From Dissophora ornata (taxonomy: Eukaryota; Mortierellomycota; Mortierellomycetes; Mortierellales; Mortierellaceae), in NCBI GenBank assembly GCA_025201705.1, contig MU616726.1, positions 1 to 48,812 of the forward strand: a DNA stretch of 48,812 nucleotides, written 5' to 3'. The position numbers were made by a program, and so were the translations under genes. The notes under the pieces were generated by a model, which was not told where the DNA came from, ran no database searches, and saw only the letters and a program-made list of their open reading frames with translations. Below, piece after piece: positions 22,398 through 37,737 of this stretch (position 1 is its first letter; every line of letters begins with the position of its first letter).

Positions 22398-23747
22398 GAT
22401 GCAATGATGTGATGAAGATTCAATCTCGTCGTCTGGTGGCGACAAGTGCAAGAAAAGAAAAAGAAAAGTCACCAGCACAGCGAAGCTTGACGCGTGAAAC
22501 CGTGTTTGGATCGAATTATTGCATCAAAATTTGTTCGCTTTGTTCTAACACATACACATGTATATTTCCTTATGCTTCACGGCGAAGTTGTGGGGCCAAT
22601 CTATACATCTCTTGAATAACGAAGCGGCGACTTGTGTCAGAAGTGATCTTCCGATGTCCAACAGTTCAATAATATTGACTCGTAACGCCGTGTTCTCGGC
22701 TGTCAACCTTTTGATGTTGCCCAAAGTTGGGAATCGGTGGAGACCGCAATTGGGGTTGTTGAAGCTATTGAGGGAGGATCATTGTTGTTGCTGGCATGTT
22801 GGACAGTTTCATCAATGGTGGACCAAACTGCCAGCGCTCGCCGTATGACCCCGATTAGTACCGACGCTGTTGCTTCTGCTGAGACCAGTACATTATGATC
22901 CTGCAAGTTGGAGGACGGTGGTGCTATTGGTGGAGCTCAACGACAGTACAAAGGGCTCATGCTGTGACCCTAGCACAGAAATCGGCGCATAAATCCTCTA
23001 CGGTGAAAAGGCAATGCCTTTTACGACGTTTATTCAACAAGGAACTAAACGAGCCCTGAGGCGGTCCAAAAAAAATGACCGCGGTTTTCTTCTTTATTTC
23101 GCGTTGCATCAGGAATCGCTCCAGTTCTAGCAGGCCCAGTCCAGGATGTGGTGTAATCAAAGTAACGAGGGTCAAGCAGTTCACATTGGAAATGACCCAA
23201 TTACACTATCAGCGACTGGTGTGTAAATAATAGGAATCTACTTTAAAAATAGAGGGATTAGGAAAGGGGGAAAACGCGACTACTGGTGATGCAATGCGCT
23301 GAAAGACAAGAAAAAGAAGGAAGGAACGCAGGAGAGCAGAGGAGCTGGGAGTAAGCTGTCAAAAGCACGGAATAGTCAGAGAAGGTCCCGCCTGTTGACG
23401 TGGCGCAAATCGTCTTTGAAGACGAAGGGAAGGAAAGAGAGGGAGAGAAATCAAAGGAGAAAGCTCAGGCACGAAGGCACAATTGCAAACATGCAAGTAA
23501 AAAGGCAGCGACGATGAGCAGCACCAAGCATCTAACGCATTCCCACATCGTGTTCATCAACCATATCCGAAAGCCTCCTGTCGCCGAAAAAATAGACTGG
23601 AGGCAATTGTTTCAAGGTACTGAATGCCCGCTGTGCGTTACCGCTACCAGAAACCAATTGGCGATTTGCTCAATTGTGATGAATATATGAGACTTTATAT
23701 GGTGTAAAAGAACGAACAATAAAATAAAATAGACTATAAAGCTGGTT
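22398..23747. other. Intergenic, URM1 promoter to SERCA 3' end
   Basis: About 1.35 kb. Minus-strand frame 22703-22906 and a plus-strand frame with an ATG at 23514 (MSSTKHLTHSHIVF) are open but short and unrecognised, so I do not call them. Near 23701-23730 there are AATAAAATAAAAT tracts beside the SERCA stop. Confidence 0.45.
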
Positions 23748-27406
<3,659 letters not shown>

Positions 27407-28298
27407 TGAGAGAGAGCGGCGTTGGATGCGAAGCGGGTGGAGGTTGATCCGACAGAAACAGAGAGACGGGTTGCGTGTGGTTGATGATCACAACGACAAC
27501 GGCAACAGCAACAACTACAGGAACAGGAGCAAGAACAACACGAGCGGGGGTCTCTAATGCATTAGAGGAAGAGATGACGTTAGTGATGAGAGATGCGCAC
27601 ACATGCTGATCAGATGAGCTCTGATGAGTTGTTGGCTCGAGCTGATGGGAAAGAGGAAGTGCCTGGCTGGCTGTCCGGGTACCTGTTGCAGCTTTGTTAC
27701 TGGTTCCTTTGGGCGAAAAGAGGCGAGGACGGGCCGGGTGGAAGGGATGGGGGATGGAAGAAAGGGAAGGAGGGAAAGAAGAGGAAGGGAGAGAAAGAGA
27801 TGGCAAGGGGGAACGGTGGTGTAGCTGCCCGCCCTTTCCAGTGCAGGGTGGGTGCTGCACATGGACCACTCTTACTGGACAGGACAGACAGACAGACATG
27901 GACGGCCTGTACTGCACTGAACGCATGTACTGCGCGTGTACCTCTCCCCCTTGCCCCGCCCCTGAACACAGTGTGGGAACAGCGAACAGCACTCGGGGTT
28001 TGGGATGCGCATTTCACGTGACTCCTCCGCCTGGCTGCGCACCAGCGACAGCGCTCAATGGACATGTCTATGTGCAGCACTCTGCCGCACTGGACGGAGG
28101 AGCAGAGGCTCTGCTGGGGAGCATGCCTCTCTCGCTTTGTTTCCATCGCTTTCTATTGACCATCAATTCCCACCAGACGAAGCGGGCCACGTTCCAAACC
28201 CAAATTCCGCCGGCTCTCATTGGCCCAGATGTCAAATTGCCGCGTCTGCATGTTGGTCCTTATACTCTTTATCATCTGGCGCAGCCTGTCAGTCTAGA
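27407..28298. other. SERCA promoter / anillin-like 3' flank
   Basis: About 890 bp with AAC repeats (27490-27545), a GA-rich tract at 27740-27815 and a CACGTG at 28015-28020. Overlapping long frames on both strands are low-complexity and not called. Confidence 0.5.
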
Positions 28299-30347
28299 CT
28301 ACCATACGAATTTCACGTCAATCATCTCCCTTCTTAACCCCTCGTTCTCCCCGTCCAGCGGCGATGGCGACACACTGCCCACGAACGAGTGTCTCGAAAG
28401 ACTCTGGCTTGCACGACGGGCCATATTGGCCTTCTGCATCTGTCCTCGACGCTTCATCTTCTCATGATACTGATCGAGCGCCTCCTCCAGATGTGCATTC
28501 CACACCTCGTGTAGGTGTGGCGAGTCTGTAAAGGCATATAGGCTGTAGTCGAGCTCTAATGCATCAACATGACTATTGCCCGAGCTCCTCAGGTTCACGC
28601 CATTTGGATCGACTATCATCGACAATCCATTGGCGCCAACATCGACCTTGTCGTAGTCTGGCGGCTCTACTCGCAGAATGTGTGCGAGAGGAATAACGCC
28701 CATCGAGTCCCGTTTCTATGAGGTGTCAGGAAAAAAAACATATTGATCAACGAACACGGTCTTTGGCATTGCAGTCAAAGCATATTCACAGCTTCATACC
28801 TGTTGGTACTCGGCATCATATAGTTTCATGGTACATCCCTCGAGCACTGCCCAGTACCGTTTCCACGACTAGTACACGCACATATTGAAAGGACAAGAAC
28901 CCACTGACCGTTAGCTATCCATGATGACTGTTCAAATCCTAGAAGAATAAGTCTCTGGACAGTCCCTTACCGCCATTCTGCCGCCTCGGACCATAAATGT
29001 CAGAAACCCTTGATACAATAGTTCGGTTTCCCAGGAACGATCTTCCGCAGGTTCCTCCAGAATGTGAAGTCCGATCATCGCCACAATCTCGCAGTCCGAC
29101 TTCATAGTCTTGCTCGAGTCTTCAGGGATGGGTCGAAGCAGTCTGTAAGTACGGATGGACTTGTCTATGGGCTCCAGACGGAACGATAGATCCAACTGAC
29201 CAAGGATTGTAGCTTGGGTGTTGGAGAAACCCGCTAAGGTTCCAAGCTTTGTGGGAACAGGACTACCGGTTACAGTCATTTCCAGTTGGAAGGGTTCGTT
29301 TACATCGCTGATTTGGATGAAACCAAAAATCCACGCCCACGCAGAGTTAGCAAACAGCTGAAATGAGAAAACACTTTGAGCCTTGGTGCCATGGTCGCAC
29401 TTACAATAAAAAGACCTCGTTCATTGTTGCAGTGTTGCCTGAATTATCCTTGAATGATCGCGCGGGGTACGACGTTCGCTCGACATTTCCTACTCGCAAG
29501 CTCCATTCCACGTCAAATATCTTGGTCGTCGCTCTGTTGGTTACTTGCATCACTACATCTCCCCGCACCCCCAAAAAAAAAAAGAAAAAAAAAACGAATG
29601 GGTCTAAGGTCTTGAAGGATCCTCCAAACTGTGATACACGATCGGTAATCTTACGCTTCACAAACAAGAGGCCAGTAGCCTCACTGGAAACACTGTGTGC
29701 TGGTTTGATAGGACTTCATTGTTTGTTAAATCGACGCCCATCCATCCCGTACACTGGAAGACGCGGTCAACATCCAGGCTATAAAGAAAACAATAAATCA
29801 CTCACTTTTGATTTGGACTGACTGCATCCCAGGCTTGCCCAGATTTGAGGACATCACTGAAACCTGGATTTGTGCTTTGATGGCCCCAACCTTGAATCCA
29901 GGCTCTTCGCTTTAGTGAGAACTGCTCCAAGGAAGGTATCGATGGTGGACAGTGAATAATGGGAGGTTCCTCCTTCGGAAATATTTTGCCGGATCCCAAG
30001 CTGAGAGAACTCGAGCCCCCAGTCTTAACTGCGGTGGCAGCCAAGAAATGTTCCGCAGATGTCGAGTCGCGAAGTGAAAAAGAGCCGTTGGAAGTTTTTG
30101 TTTTAGGGGCCCCAGTCGCTTGAAACTGAGAAGTCTTCTTCTTCTTGTCGCCCGGAAGAGATAGCTTTTTCGCCTGCTTGTTTAAAAAGTTTCCAGAAAT
30201 GGAGAATACTTCCTGCAGGTCCTTGCTGAACTTTTTGAAGGAATCGTGCTGCATTTGATTTAAGAAGTTGCTGATTCTCCAAGTCAGCGACGGGCGTGTT
30301 TGGATGAGCTGGTAGACGTAGATATGGCCCGCTGGAGGTTGATACGG
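28299..30347 (-). CDS. Anillin/Bud4-like protein with PH domain (5' end unresolved)
   Basis: It resembles anillin/Bud4-type cortical scaffolds that organise septins and the contractile ring, having a C2-like anillin-homology region followed by a PH domain. Six exons fit in phase: 30347-29806, 29683-29655, 29558-29405, 29307-28971, 28868-28800, 28715-28299 (at least 515 residues). Exon 1 is Lys/Ser-rich. The homology region shows VVMQVTNRATTKIFDVEW, VGNVERTSYPARSFKDNSG and, across a splice, EVFLFDVNEPFQLEMTVTG. The PH domain has GFLTFMVRGGRMASWKRYW, VLEGCTMKLYDAEYQQ and GVIPLAHILRVEPP. The 29-nt exon is inferred from phase and splice consensus only. An upstream exon ending at 30562 (SRERLLHELLSFGLLS) splices in phase to 30347, but I found no convincing start. 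If that exon is wrong, ATG 30254 is the alternative start. The tail after the PH domain is Arg/Ser-rich. Confidence 0.65.
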
Positions 30348-32690
30348 CTGTATATCAGGGGTGGAGTGGTGAGGAAGAGAATGAGATCGGCAATAGAGAG
30401 TAGGTAACGACAATTACGGATGTAGTGGTGATGCACGTAAAGAGAGAAGATGGGAAGGTTGATTGAGGAGATAGATATCCAGTCTGCACATTGGAGCATA
30501 CTGGCCGCAACGTTTGTGGTTGTTGTTGCTGTTGTAGGAAATGGAGCATTCTATTTCTTACTGAAAGTAGTCCAAACGACAAGAGTTCGTGCAGGAGCCT
30601 TTCCCGTGATTTTGCTGTCAGAAACAACGCGCTGCAATGATGATGCTGAAAATAAGAGTTTGATTACGAGCCCAAAACGCCGCCGTCAACCCGCATTGTG
30701 CTGACTGCCCTGGCGCGACGCATGCCTCAGTCAATCAGGGACCGAAGATGTCTGCGATAAATGTGGCAGAGTCTTGGAGGTCATTAACGGACTAATAGTT
30801 TTGTAACGTGCAATGTTGGAATTGGACCTTGGAGAAGGCATTGTGATCAACACTGCAGATCCATGAGATTGAGCACTAAACGGGATCCGGCACTGATCGG
30901 CTGCGGGCGCCCGGATTTGATGGCATCGATTCCTGTTTTGCTCTACCTGCTAGTTTGGAACGGTCGACTTTCAAAAGAATGATTATGTTAAAAGTCGGCG
31001 TGTACGAGCACTGTGACCATTTATGAGTCTGAGACACCGCCCCATGGGTGCAAAACTCCGCTTACATCCGTGCACCAACGCGCGTGTTTCGATGTGCTAC
31101 GTAGCCTGCGCCTTCGTGCTGGATGACTCTTGTAACAATAACAATAACAATGGGCATGGGCCACTTATCCCTTACTTATCTGCTCTCTCTCTCTCCCTTT
31201 TTTTACGCTCATTCCTTCGCTCCATTCTCAGGTAAAGTGATATTTCTAGGGGAAATGCACCCTGGTAGTCGCAGACCCACATGGTTTTTGCCACTAGCCC
31301 TTTTATTGTCTGACTGTTTGATTCGTTTGATTAATTTGATGGTCTGATAACCATCGTGTATGCATGGCTATCGATCTGAGAAGAGCGGAACCCGGTCCGG
31401 ATGCACCGTGAAGCATGTGCTGTAAAAATAGACTTGTCGTCTACTCGTCTTCTCTTCGTGCATGCTTCATAAAATAGCATTCCTGTGCTCACACTTTGTT
31501 TTTGGTTGGACAGAAGGTCAAAAAGATGCATGCATGCACTCAAATCAAGTGGTCTACTTGCACATTGTACATTGCATCCATTCAAGACAGATAAACAAAA
31601 AAAGTAACAAAGGGATGACAAGAGAACTCGGCTTTTGATTTGTTCGAGAAGGGCATTCTTGCCATTTGCGTAAATTAACCATCGTCGGTATGAAGCCCGC
31701 GTGGTTGGACGTCAATGGGTCGACCCCATTGTTTCGTCGGCTCTCTCGACTACCTTTTTTCCATTTCATTTTATCCTTTCTCTTCTCCTCCTGTACCAAT
31801 CGTGCCCAAAGAGCCGCCTCAGCCTTGAAAAAACGTTTGCGACTCATGTCAATTTGCATTCCCATCTGTCATCCATCCACCACCCTTGGCGGAAAAAGAG
31901 AAGGACGGCTGCCCAGTCCCGTAGCTCCCGAAGGCGTAAATATTAGGGGCAGCCATAACTCACCACGCCCCACACAAAATCCTGGCCTGATCAGCTACTC
32001 TTTTGATAGAGTGACGATACAGGAGTGTGATAATTTTATCGTGAACTCATGAACAAACAGGATGACCCATGTCATGATTTCCTTTCCTTCCTGTCATCAC
32101 CGCCTGCCACAAGTCTCAGTCCCTTTCTTTCGTTCATTATAAAAGACACGTTGGAGTTGTTTCTCCTCTTCGTATGACCAGCTCCCAGTTGCTACCTCTT
32201 GTTTGCCCACCAATTCTCTTTGTCCAAAGACCTCTGCGCCCGTTCTATTATCATAGTTAAATGTCAACAATCTCAATCCCCATTCCTTTTTTGAGACAAC
32301 CCCTCTCCCTTTCACACCCCTCTCCCTTCCACTGCACCTAGTTCAAGTGCGGGGCACTGAAAGCGACATTCGATATCCTCCTCTGCATGCAGCGCATTTT
32401 GCACATCCTTATATAGCCCAAGCTACAAACAACATTCGCCGTAATTAATTTTGCTTTCCTTTTTTCATTAACCACCTTTTTTTAAGTATCGGCCTCTCTC
32501 GTTGTCTCTTCGCTTTATCACCCTTCTTCCCCAACACAACCACTGTGCCTAGTCTTTTTTTTTTTTTTTTTTGCGCTCTGGTGCCCAACCTACTTCGTCT
32601 GCCTTCTCTCGCCCTCTTTCCCTCTTGAATCTCTTCTTCATTTTCATCCATTGTGTTCTCTTCCCTCGCCTTTTAATATAATTTCTCGCC
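30348..32690. other. Upstream regions of anillin-like and F-box genes
   Basis: Besides the possible anillin-like 5' exon near 30562-30640, I see only short frames. AAC repeats lie at 31136-31151. The last 500 bp before 32691 are strongly CT-rich with an 18-nt T-run near 32555, as expected of the F-box gene's promoter and 5' UTR. Confidence 0.5.
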
Positions 32691-33177
32691 ATGCTCAATC
32701 TCAGGTCACACAGAAGCCATCCATATGAATGCCGCCTTGTGTCACATCGCTCAACCTCATCGACCTCCACAACAATGGGACGGCCTCATCTATCTCCCTA
32801 CAAGGGAAGAGTCCGACAGTTCAGGATAGCACATCGTCAACAACAACAACAACAGCTCGACGGGTGTGCCGGTCCACATCAACAGAATAAGGGCCAGCAC
32901 GATTTGTCGATTATGGAGGATGAGGAAGACCAGCCGAATGCGACGCAGCAGGAAGCAGGGTATGACCAGGAGATGACAACTGCAGATGTGGATGTCGCTC
33001 GGGGACCAGCAATTTTTCGCCTTAGCCCAGAGTTGCTCTCCATGATTTTTCATTATGTCTACGTTACACCAGTTGTCCACCGCCCAAGTGTGGTCCTTGA
33101 TAGGGATGGACAGCAACACACAGGTGCCGGCTCGGAGGAGTTGTCTTCTAGCCGGCCCTCATCAGTTTCACCACCAC

Positions 33178-33224
<47 letters not shown>

Positions 33225-35120
33225 CCCTTATCTTCGACGTCATTTGAATCCCCGTCCTCAATCGATGAAGGTTCAGCTGAAGCAACAGCCACTACTTCTA
33301 CTCCCTCTGGCTCAGAGGCGAGGCGTAAGAGGGACAAGAGGACATCTGCTGTTTACATCCAGAATGACCTCTCATCAATGTCGGCTCTATGCCTCACATG
33401 CTGTGCCTTTTATCCCCAGGCCATCCGTATGTTGTGGCGGCAGAGGACCCTGGCCAACTATGATGACTTGATGGAATTTTATCAGGCGATCGATTTTTCT
33501 GCATCCCTCCGCAAGCGACAGCAGAAGCAGCGACAGATGGAACAACAACTGCAGCGACCGGGCATGGGATACGCCGTTGAAGAGGGACTGTTCAACAACG
33601 AGGCTGCGCTTCGCATCAAGTCCTTGACCTTGCTTGACATGTGCCTTGGGTCGACTCTACCCTCCTCCCTGACTTCCTCCACCGATGCCTCGTCTGTCCT
33701 TGCCTCTGGTCAGTTCTTTGGAAGCAGCAGCAGCCATGGCGATCCTCTTGCAGGAGGGACAAGCCTAGACCTTTGCCAGGGCATCGACCTGTTCACCGCG
33801 GCCAATGCAGTCAATGAGAGCACATCCCAAGCACCGTATGCCAAGGACACAGCGCAGGCCGCCTCGTCCTCATCATCCTCCTCGACAATCTCAAGTGGAT
33901 CTTTGACTCCGAGAAGGAGGAGGCCTCGACAAAAGACAATGTCCATCTACAGTGAAATGATCTCTCCCAGGCTGCTCAACACTATTGCCAACCACTGCTA
34001 TGCGCTGGTTGACCTTACGATCTGCATAGACAACAAGCTCCTGGCAGTCTCTAATTCGCCTCGTTCCAAGGTCCAGGCCAGCATTCCATTCTCGATCATC
34101 GCAGGGTCTCTTCTCTCCTTGAAACGGCTGTCGCTAATGGGTCTTTTTTGTGACCCGAAGCAAAACAAAACTGGGTCGGAACTCTTGGTCTTTGCCCAGA
34201 ACATTCACCCCCTTGAACGCATCTCGATACGTGCATGTCAAGGCATAAGCTTAGAGACTTACATCGAGTTTGCCGCGCGGTCACATAAGCACTTGCTGTC
34301 GGTCGACATCCAGGGATTGGACCTTGAATCGAGTCAGCAGCTAACGGATATGATGTCGGCGTATGCATATCACTGCAAGAACATGAAGTCGATCACGCTC
34401 TCTTGTGTCAATGGACTGGCCCTCGATGGAATGTTCGAAGCACTGGCGTGCAATTCCGCCACTAAGCTCCAGGAGCTATACATCCTTGGCCATGACGCCT
34501 TCCGTGCGCCAGGCCAGCAACAACAGCAGCAAGGACAGGGCGCGCCACTTCAACAAGAGCAGCAACCTCTGATGGGAAACAACAACAATCAAGAGGGGGC
34601 TCAAGTTTCTGTCACCCAGATGTGCCACCTTGCCGATGCAAACACGGCCTTGGCCCACCTTGCTCAGCTTCCCCTCCGTCGACTTACGCTCTACTGCCCT
34701 GGAATCACAGACTTTGCGCTCTTCCAATATCTCTCCAGATCGCCCAACCTCGTCGACATGGTCTTGAACGAGCCTACCACGATTTTGCACCACCCGCAAT
34801 TCCAGCCCTTTGTTCAGTCATACCTTCCTGCCAGTCAAGCTCAGCCCAACGACGCCACGACTACCGCTCTAGATGAGCAGCAGTCGGATCCATCGGCTCC
34901 CTTCACGAGTGCTGGATTCCTGGGTCTCATCATTGCTCGCTGTCCCTGGCTCAAGTACATGTTTATGAAACTGACGCTCGAGACTGCCCAGGAGTGGATA
35001 GTTCAGCCTTGCTTCAAGGAGGCTGGTCTAGACAGGTGCTTGTATCAGTACCGCACAACCACGGGTGCTCCAGCAGTGGTGATGATGTGGGATGCTCGAA
35101 ACAAGGCGGTCAAAGCATGA
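32691..35120 (+). CDS. F-box / leucine-rich-repeat-like protein
   Basis: This is an intronless gene of 809 residues, likely a substrate adaptor for an SCF ubiquitin ligase. The F-box is split. Its first half is at about 109-123 (FRLSPELLSMIFHYV). The second half follows at about 225-255 (DLSSMSALCLTCCAFYPQAI, then MLWRQRTLANYDDLMEF). A low-complexity insert of about 100 residues separates them, with 15 consecutive Ser at 164-178 encoded by pure TCA. The C-terminal two thirds contain irregular leucine-rich strand/helix units such as HKHLLSVDIQGLDLESSQQL and ALAHLAQLPLRRLTLYCPG, typical of fungal F-box proteins. Gln-rich and Ser-rich linkers are frequent (QQQQQ near 50, QQQQQ near 607). ATG 32691 is the first in frame. 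ATG 32775 (MGRPHLSPYKGR) is a possible alternative. The target is unknown. Confidence 0.75.
33180..33224. repeat. (TCA)15 microsatellite in coding sequence
   Basis: Fifteen perfect TCA codons encode Ser164-Ser178 of the F-box protein. The other frames of the same repeat give spurious His-run and Asp-run open frames. Confidence 0.95.
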
Positions 35121-35424
35121 GACCAGACTCTCCCCCCCCCCCCCCTGTCCCCCTGGTTCTTTTTTTACTTTCTTTTTCTTTTTGCCATAGACTACTTTCC
35201 ACTTCACTCATCTTAGAATAATACCCTGCACTCTTTCGACTCTTCCAAGGCATCATAGACATTGACCGATAATTACAATATATCCACTGCGCTGCATATA
35301 ATTGTATACAAATGCCTCTGCGGCGTTTGCGAAGATCACATGATTCGATTGCCAACTATATATATAAAGATCTGCGCTCCTGTTTGCAAATCGTCCACCA
35401 GCTCGACATTTGAACAGCACGCGG
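35121..35424. other. Intergenic, F-box to TEN1
   Basis: About 300 bp including a 13-nt C-run near 35132 and AT-rich sequence upstream of TEN1. No gene seen. Confidence 0.5.
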
Positions 35425-36279
35425 ATGGAGAATGTTCCCGAGTACGACCTCGTCTTTCTGAATGAGCTACACGAAAAGCTGAGGCGGCTCAACCCACAGC
35501 GAGATTCCAGTGCAGGACTATGCAGGATTCTTGGGCGGTAAAAACAAATAAAAAAAGTCAACGAAGCCTGGAGCAGCCTGACAGGATGTGATCATTGATA
35601 TTATCTCTTTCATAATAACAATACTAGATTGACTGAGTACGATTTGGATTGTCAGATCGCAAAGGTTGAGTCTTGCTTTCATCATGAACACATGTCTGTA
35701 GCATCGGCGGCTTCAGCAACATTGAACCCCGTAGCCGAAACGGAATCTGTGTCAGCTACGGCGTGCAGTAGCTGTACGATCGACTTGACACAGGACAGAA
35801 AGCAGGATTTGGAGTTTCTGCCGGAACCATTGGCAAAGGATAGGTTCATAGACCTAACTTCCACGACCGACGACGACTCTTCCGACAGTGAAAACGACGC
35901 CTCAGTTGTCGTGTGGCCACCCATTGACAAGGGCAAGGTCGTCCAGCGGGATTTGATGCCCCAGGACTTCTCTAAATCGGGATTGCCACACCAACAACAC
36001 GACGGTCGGCGAATAGGGAGGGGAGGACCGAAGGTCGTTCTCTGGGTTGACACGCGACTCCTGGATTCATGGAAATGCGAATTACATGCACTCTTTCAAT
36101 TTATCGGAGAAGTCGTGTATGAGGAAGGACATTGGGTCTTGCAAGCCAGAACCTGTCGTAACATGGATGGCTTGGACCTTTATAGCTATCGGCAGTCGAT
36201 CCTGCTGACGAGACAACTGGTCTCTCACGGCGAGGGCGTCATGAACAAGAGCCTGCTTTTGGAGCGTAGACATGAATAA
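35425..36279 (+). CDS. TEN1: TEN1-like CST telomere-capping subunit with SIM-bearing insert
   Basis: Ten1 is the small OB-fold subunit of the CST/Stn1-Ten1 complex, which protects telomere ends and recruits polymerase alpha-primase for C-strand fill-in. Two exons (35425-35537, 35628-36279) join in phase to 254 residues. Identification rests on the pattern of the human protein. CRILGRLTEYDLDCQIAKVE (about 33-52) fits RTFGRLCLYDMIQSRVTLM. VVLWVDTRLLDSW (about 174-186) then FQFIGEVVYEEGHWVLQART (about 194-213) and MDGLDLYSYRQ fit the later strands and final helix. Human Ten1 has about 124 residues. Here an insert of about 115 residues (56-170) splits the OB-fold. It contains TIDLT (88-92) and FIDLT (111-115), the latter followed by DDDSSDSEND, both like SUMO-interaction motifs. 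No ORC or Stn1 gene is nearby. Family assignment is by eye and would need profile confirmation. Confidence 0.7.
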
Positions 36280-36348
36280 AGTATTATGTAGCCATGTAGC
36301 CAACTTCTGCAGCTCATTGATAGAGCCGCAATAAGGTAACTGAGTATG

Positions 36349-36477
36349 CTAGACATTGGACACGTACATTCCGCGACTACGAGCAACAGCGACTTCCGAG
36401 GGTAGGGTGGGAGGTTTACGGGCAGGGATACTACGCCAGCGGTTGTAAAGGACCTCGACATAACGTCTAGATGACAT
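36349..36477 (-). CDS. Possible 42-residue small ORF
   Basis: A short minus-strand frame, MSSRRYVEVLYNRWRSIPAR..., lies between the convergent TEN1 and MRS2 genes. It is basic (pI high, Arg-rich, LYNRWR) and starts at an ATG. Near its end the sequence GTACGT is a perfect splice donor. Splicing to a CTGCAG acceptor near 36308 would continue the frame antisense into the TEN1 3' end, to about residue 60. I do not recognise it. It could be a real microprotein or chance. Uncertain. Confidence 0.3.
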   Translation of the reverse strand: MSSRRYVEVLYNRWRSIPARKPPTLPSEVAVARSRGMYVSNV

Positions 36478-36528
36478 TTTTTTAAGGGTTGGTTGGTTTT
36501 GTTTGGTTCTATGCTTTTCTACGCCACG

Positions 36529-37689
36529 CTATGTGGTCCCCTTGGCCAGAACCCGCAGCTTTCTCGCGCATGCTGCAAACACGGTTCCGCCTACCACCGC
36601 TGCAGTTGCCGACACAATAAAGAAAGCATTTGGATCATGCTCCAAGTAGTTCTGCACATTCATGCCATACAATCCCGCGACAATTGCTCCCGAAGAGATC
36701 CCCAGTGTCCCCATAGCAACCCGAAGCTCAAATAGTAGCAACTGAGTTCGTTTCGCTGCCAGGAATACATTCACGAAATCTTCGGTAGACTGCATGCTGT
36801 GCTTGACCATCAAGACGACGTTTGCGATCTCCTCGACCTGCTTCATGTAGGCCTCCAGAAGAATCTCAGCCTCATCGTGCGAATCAACCGCGCGTGGATG
36901 GCCAGCCTTCGCTTCTGTCAAATACATGGCAGCCAGATCTTCGTCTATTACAAAATAAAACATAAACCCGTCCTTCAGTTTTTTTTTTCTTTCTTCTTTT
37001 TCTTATAAAAAAATAGCGAGTGATGGAAGACTCTTTGTAGATCACGTATGCTTACTTTGTTCCAGCAGCTCTTCAAAGACATCACGGATCAACAATGTTC
37101 GCGACTCGAATCTAGACACTTTTTTAGTATACTGCAGCAGTTCTTTCAACTTGCTCTGATTGATGTCGTCTTCCAGATGCGTCAGCAGCTTCGTCACAAA
37201 GTGAACAAGGACTTCCATCTCTGCGTGTAAGGATGCCACAACGGAAAGAAAAATAGCCTCCAACGCCCTATTCAAATAGATGCCAAAGTCAAGGTCATAG
37301 TAGCAATGCACTACGTTAGATCGAATAATCATTGGATAGCACCTGTCCCTGTGCCTTCTTTTTTTTTTTGGATGCTCATCAGTGCACTGAAGATTATCAC
37401 GAATTCTCACCTGAACTCAAAAGGTTGACCTCTTGCTTCGACAGTGCTCATTTTGAGTTTTTCTTGGAGATCTTTGATGAAAGGTACGTCCTCAACGCGG
37501 TCCTTCGAGTCTGGCGAATCAAACAGTATTACGAGATCACTCTTGATCAAGGCTCGGATATGGCCAAGATTCACGATAATCACATTGGGTCGGACTAAGA
37601 TCACTGGTATCTGGTTACTAAACCCCCCATCGATCTTGCGCAGATCGCGGGGGTGGATCCCATGCTAGGAGCATCCACAAAGGAAAATT

Positions 37690-37737
<48 letters not shown>

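Noticed and set aside
33055..33471. His-rich and Asp-rich frames across the F-box repeat
   Set aside because: They are shadow frames of the (TCA)15 tract. The poly-Ser frame is continuous over 2.4 kb.
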